A stretch of DNA of 13,489 bases from Candidatus Bathyarchaeota archaeon (GTDB lineage Archaea > Thermoproteota > Bathyarchaeia > Bathyarchaeales > SOJC01). Below, piece after piece: positions 13,012 to 13,489 of this stretch. The stretch covers positions 1-13,489 of the forward strand of contig JAGLZJ010000011.1 in the NCBI GenBank assembly GCA_023131555.1. The letters run 5' to 3'. Position 1 is the stretch's first letter. Each line of letters begins with the position of its first letter. The notes under the pieces were generated by a model. That model was not told the DNA's origin, made no database searches, and was given only the letters and a program-made list of their open reading frames with translations. A program made the translations under genes and the position numbers.

Positions 13012-13061
13012 TTTAATGACTGGTTGCGAGTCGATTTTACTCGCACATATATATCATTAAA
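13012..13061. repeat. Nested perfect inverted repeats downstream of tRNA-Lys
   Basis: Two dyads share one centre. The outer arms are TTTAATGA (13012-13019) and TCATTAAA (13054-13061). The inner arms are TGCGAGT (13025-13031) and ACTCGCA (13039-13045) around a 7-nt loop. As RNA this would be a two-tier hairpin with an internal loop. It fills the gap between the tRNA 3' end and the convergent small gene's stop at 13081. It may be a transcript end signal, a processing element or a protein site. Only the symmetry is directly seen. Confidence 0.6.
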
Positions 13062-13080
13062 AGATCGGAGAAGGCTTGAT

Positions 13081-13266
13081 TTATTCGCTTTCTGTTTGGC
13101 TCGTCTTTAACCTCTCGATTTCCTTGCGGAGTTGCAGGATCTCGAAAAACAGAAAGAGGGGCCCATGTTTCGCAAATGCCTCTACCTTTCTTGCGGTAGC
13201 CTCATCACCGATTTTCTCTCCAACCTTATCAACGACTTCTTTCAGGAAAAGCGCTTTCTGGCTCAT
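13081..13266 (-). CDS. Small hypothetical protein with C-terminal coiled coil
   Basis: Protein of 61 residues from ATG 13266, not recognised. It is charged and helical throughout: an N-terminal amphipathic helix (2-20, FLKEVVDKVGEKIG), a second helix (21-33), a short hydrophobic patch HGPLFLFFEIL (34-44), then a coiled-coil-like QLRKEIERLK tail. No metal, nuclease or DNA-binding motif is visible. A possible TATA-like CTTTAATT lies about 33 nt before the ATG, fitting a leaderless message. A TTG at 13296 would add 10 residues, but with poor context. The gene converges on tRNA-Lys. The compact, non-repetitive, well-formed helical pattern favours a real gene over a chance frame; a small adaptor or oligomer is my guess. 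Confidence 0.6.
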   Translation of the reverse strand: MSQKALFLKEVVDKVGEKIGDEATARKVEAFAKHGPLFLFFEILQLRKEIERLKTSQTESE

Positions 13267-13285
13267 TGTAGATCGACGTAAGAAA

Positions 13286-13317
13286 TCGCTTCGCAATTAA
13301 AGAGAGTTATGAAGCGA
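13286..13317. promoter_or_regulatory. Inverted repeat flanking the TATA-like box of the small gene
   Basis: TCGCTTC (13286-13292) and GAAGCGA (13311-13317) are exact reverse complements 18 nt apart. Between them, on the minus strand, lies CTTTAATT (13295-13302), the likely TATA box of the 61-residue gene. Two half-sites around a TATA box would suit a repressor. Arms of 7 bp can occur by chance in a window of this size. Confidence 0.3.
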
Positions 13318-13346
13318 AAAACTTGATCTCAAATAATTATCGCTGC

Positions 13347-13489
13347 TCAACTTGAGACATCAGGAGTGTGTGCCGAGAGGATTATCATGACCTGCTGGTT
13401 CGGATTTCTCAGTTTCTCTGCAAAGGGTCTGGAAAAGTCTCCAGCTGCTTTGTTTGCCTTAATCGCTAGCGTTCTTTCGCAGATAAAGC
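13347..13489 (-). CDS. C-terminal fragment of a DUF371-like protein
   Basis: The minus frame is open from the right edge for 46 codons to the TGA at 13347-13349, and is too short to be listed by a length cut-off. It reads FICERTLAIKANKAAGDFSR, then RPFAEKLRNPNQQVMIILSAH at the tail. The CxRTLxIKANKAAxD block resembles my memory of the end of DUF371, a small archaeal family of unknown function. The start is beyond the window. It would be upstream of the 61-residue gene and co-directional, with 80 bp between stop and ATG. Confidence 0.55.
   Translation of the reverse strand, partial: FICERTLAIKANKAAGDFSRPFAEKLRNPNQQVMIILSAHTPDVSS

Noticed and set aside
13322..13365. TGATCTCAA and TTGAGacATCA as an inverted repeat at the end of the DUF371-like gene
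   Set aside because: Needs a two-base bulge and a 19-nt loop; too weak to separate from chance.

Overview
The window is an archaeal chromosome segment. The markers are a beta prefoldin subunit, the KEOPS subunit Pcc1, diphthine synthase, a CTP-dependent riboflavin kinase and an archaeal-type FAD synthetase, DUF357 and DUF3194 proteins, a tRNA-Lys gene without encoded CCA, and TATA-like boxes about 26 bp upstream of likely transcription starts. Mixed ATG/GTG/TTG starts, few strong Shine-Dalgarno sites and gene content would fit a Bathyarchaeia-like or related TACK archaeon. That placement is a guess; no ribosomal RNA is present to test it.

Layout, left to right. (1) Positions 3-1970, plus strand: an M28/DUF4910-type metallopeptidase whose N-terminus lies outside the window. 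(2) 2185-4620, minus: an energy-coupling-factor (ECF) transporter module of two ATPases and the EcfT transmembrane subunit, with no substrate-binding S-component beside it. (3) 4745-8070, minus: an information-processing cluster in the order YchF-like GTPase, Pcc1, prefoldin beta, DUF3194 protein, DHH phosphoesterase. Several of these genes touch or overlap. (4) 8136-9862: accessory genes for a DUF2085-like membrane protein (plus), a zinc-ribbon two-TM protein (minus) and an HExxH protein of unknown family (minus). (5) 9976-12854: cofactor and translation genes. The plus-strand HTH/riboflavin kinase converges on a minus-strand run of diphthine synthase, DUF357, FAD synthetase and rhomboid protease. 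(6) 12933-13489: tRNA-Lys(CTT), a small coiled-coil protein, and the C-terminal end of a DUF371-like protein.

Riboflavin kinase (riboflavin to FMN) and FAD synthetase (FMN to FAD) lie within 2 kb of each other. The kinase has the N-terminal winged helix of the RbkR type, so it could also be the local flavin regulator. An ECF module lies 5 kb away and has a perfect 12-bp palindrome just upstream of its likely TATA box. A flavin regulon that includes the transporter is a testable idea, not something shown here.

I see no CRISPR array, insertion sequence, integrase or toxin-antitoxin pair. Most of the window is ordinary archaeal core genome. The least explained parts are the HExxH protein, the DUF3194 and DUF357 proteins, the 61-residue protein by the tRNA, and several perfect inverted repeats in intergenic gaps. 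No gap between genes exceeds about 220 bp.
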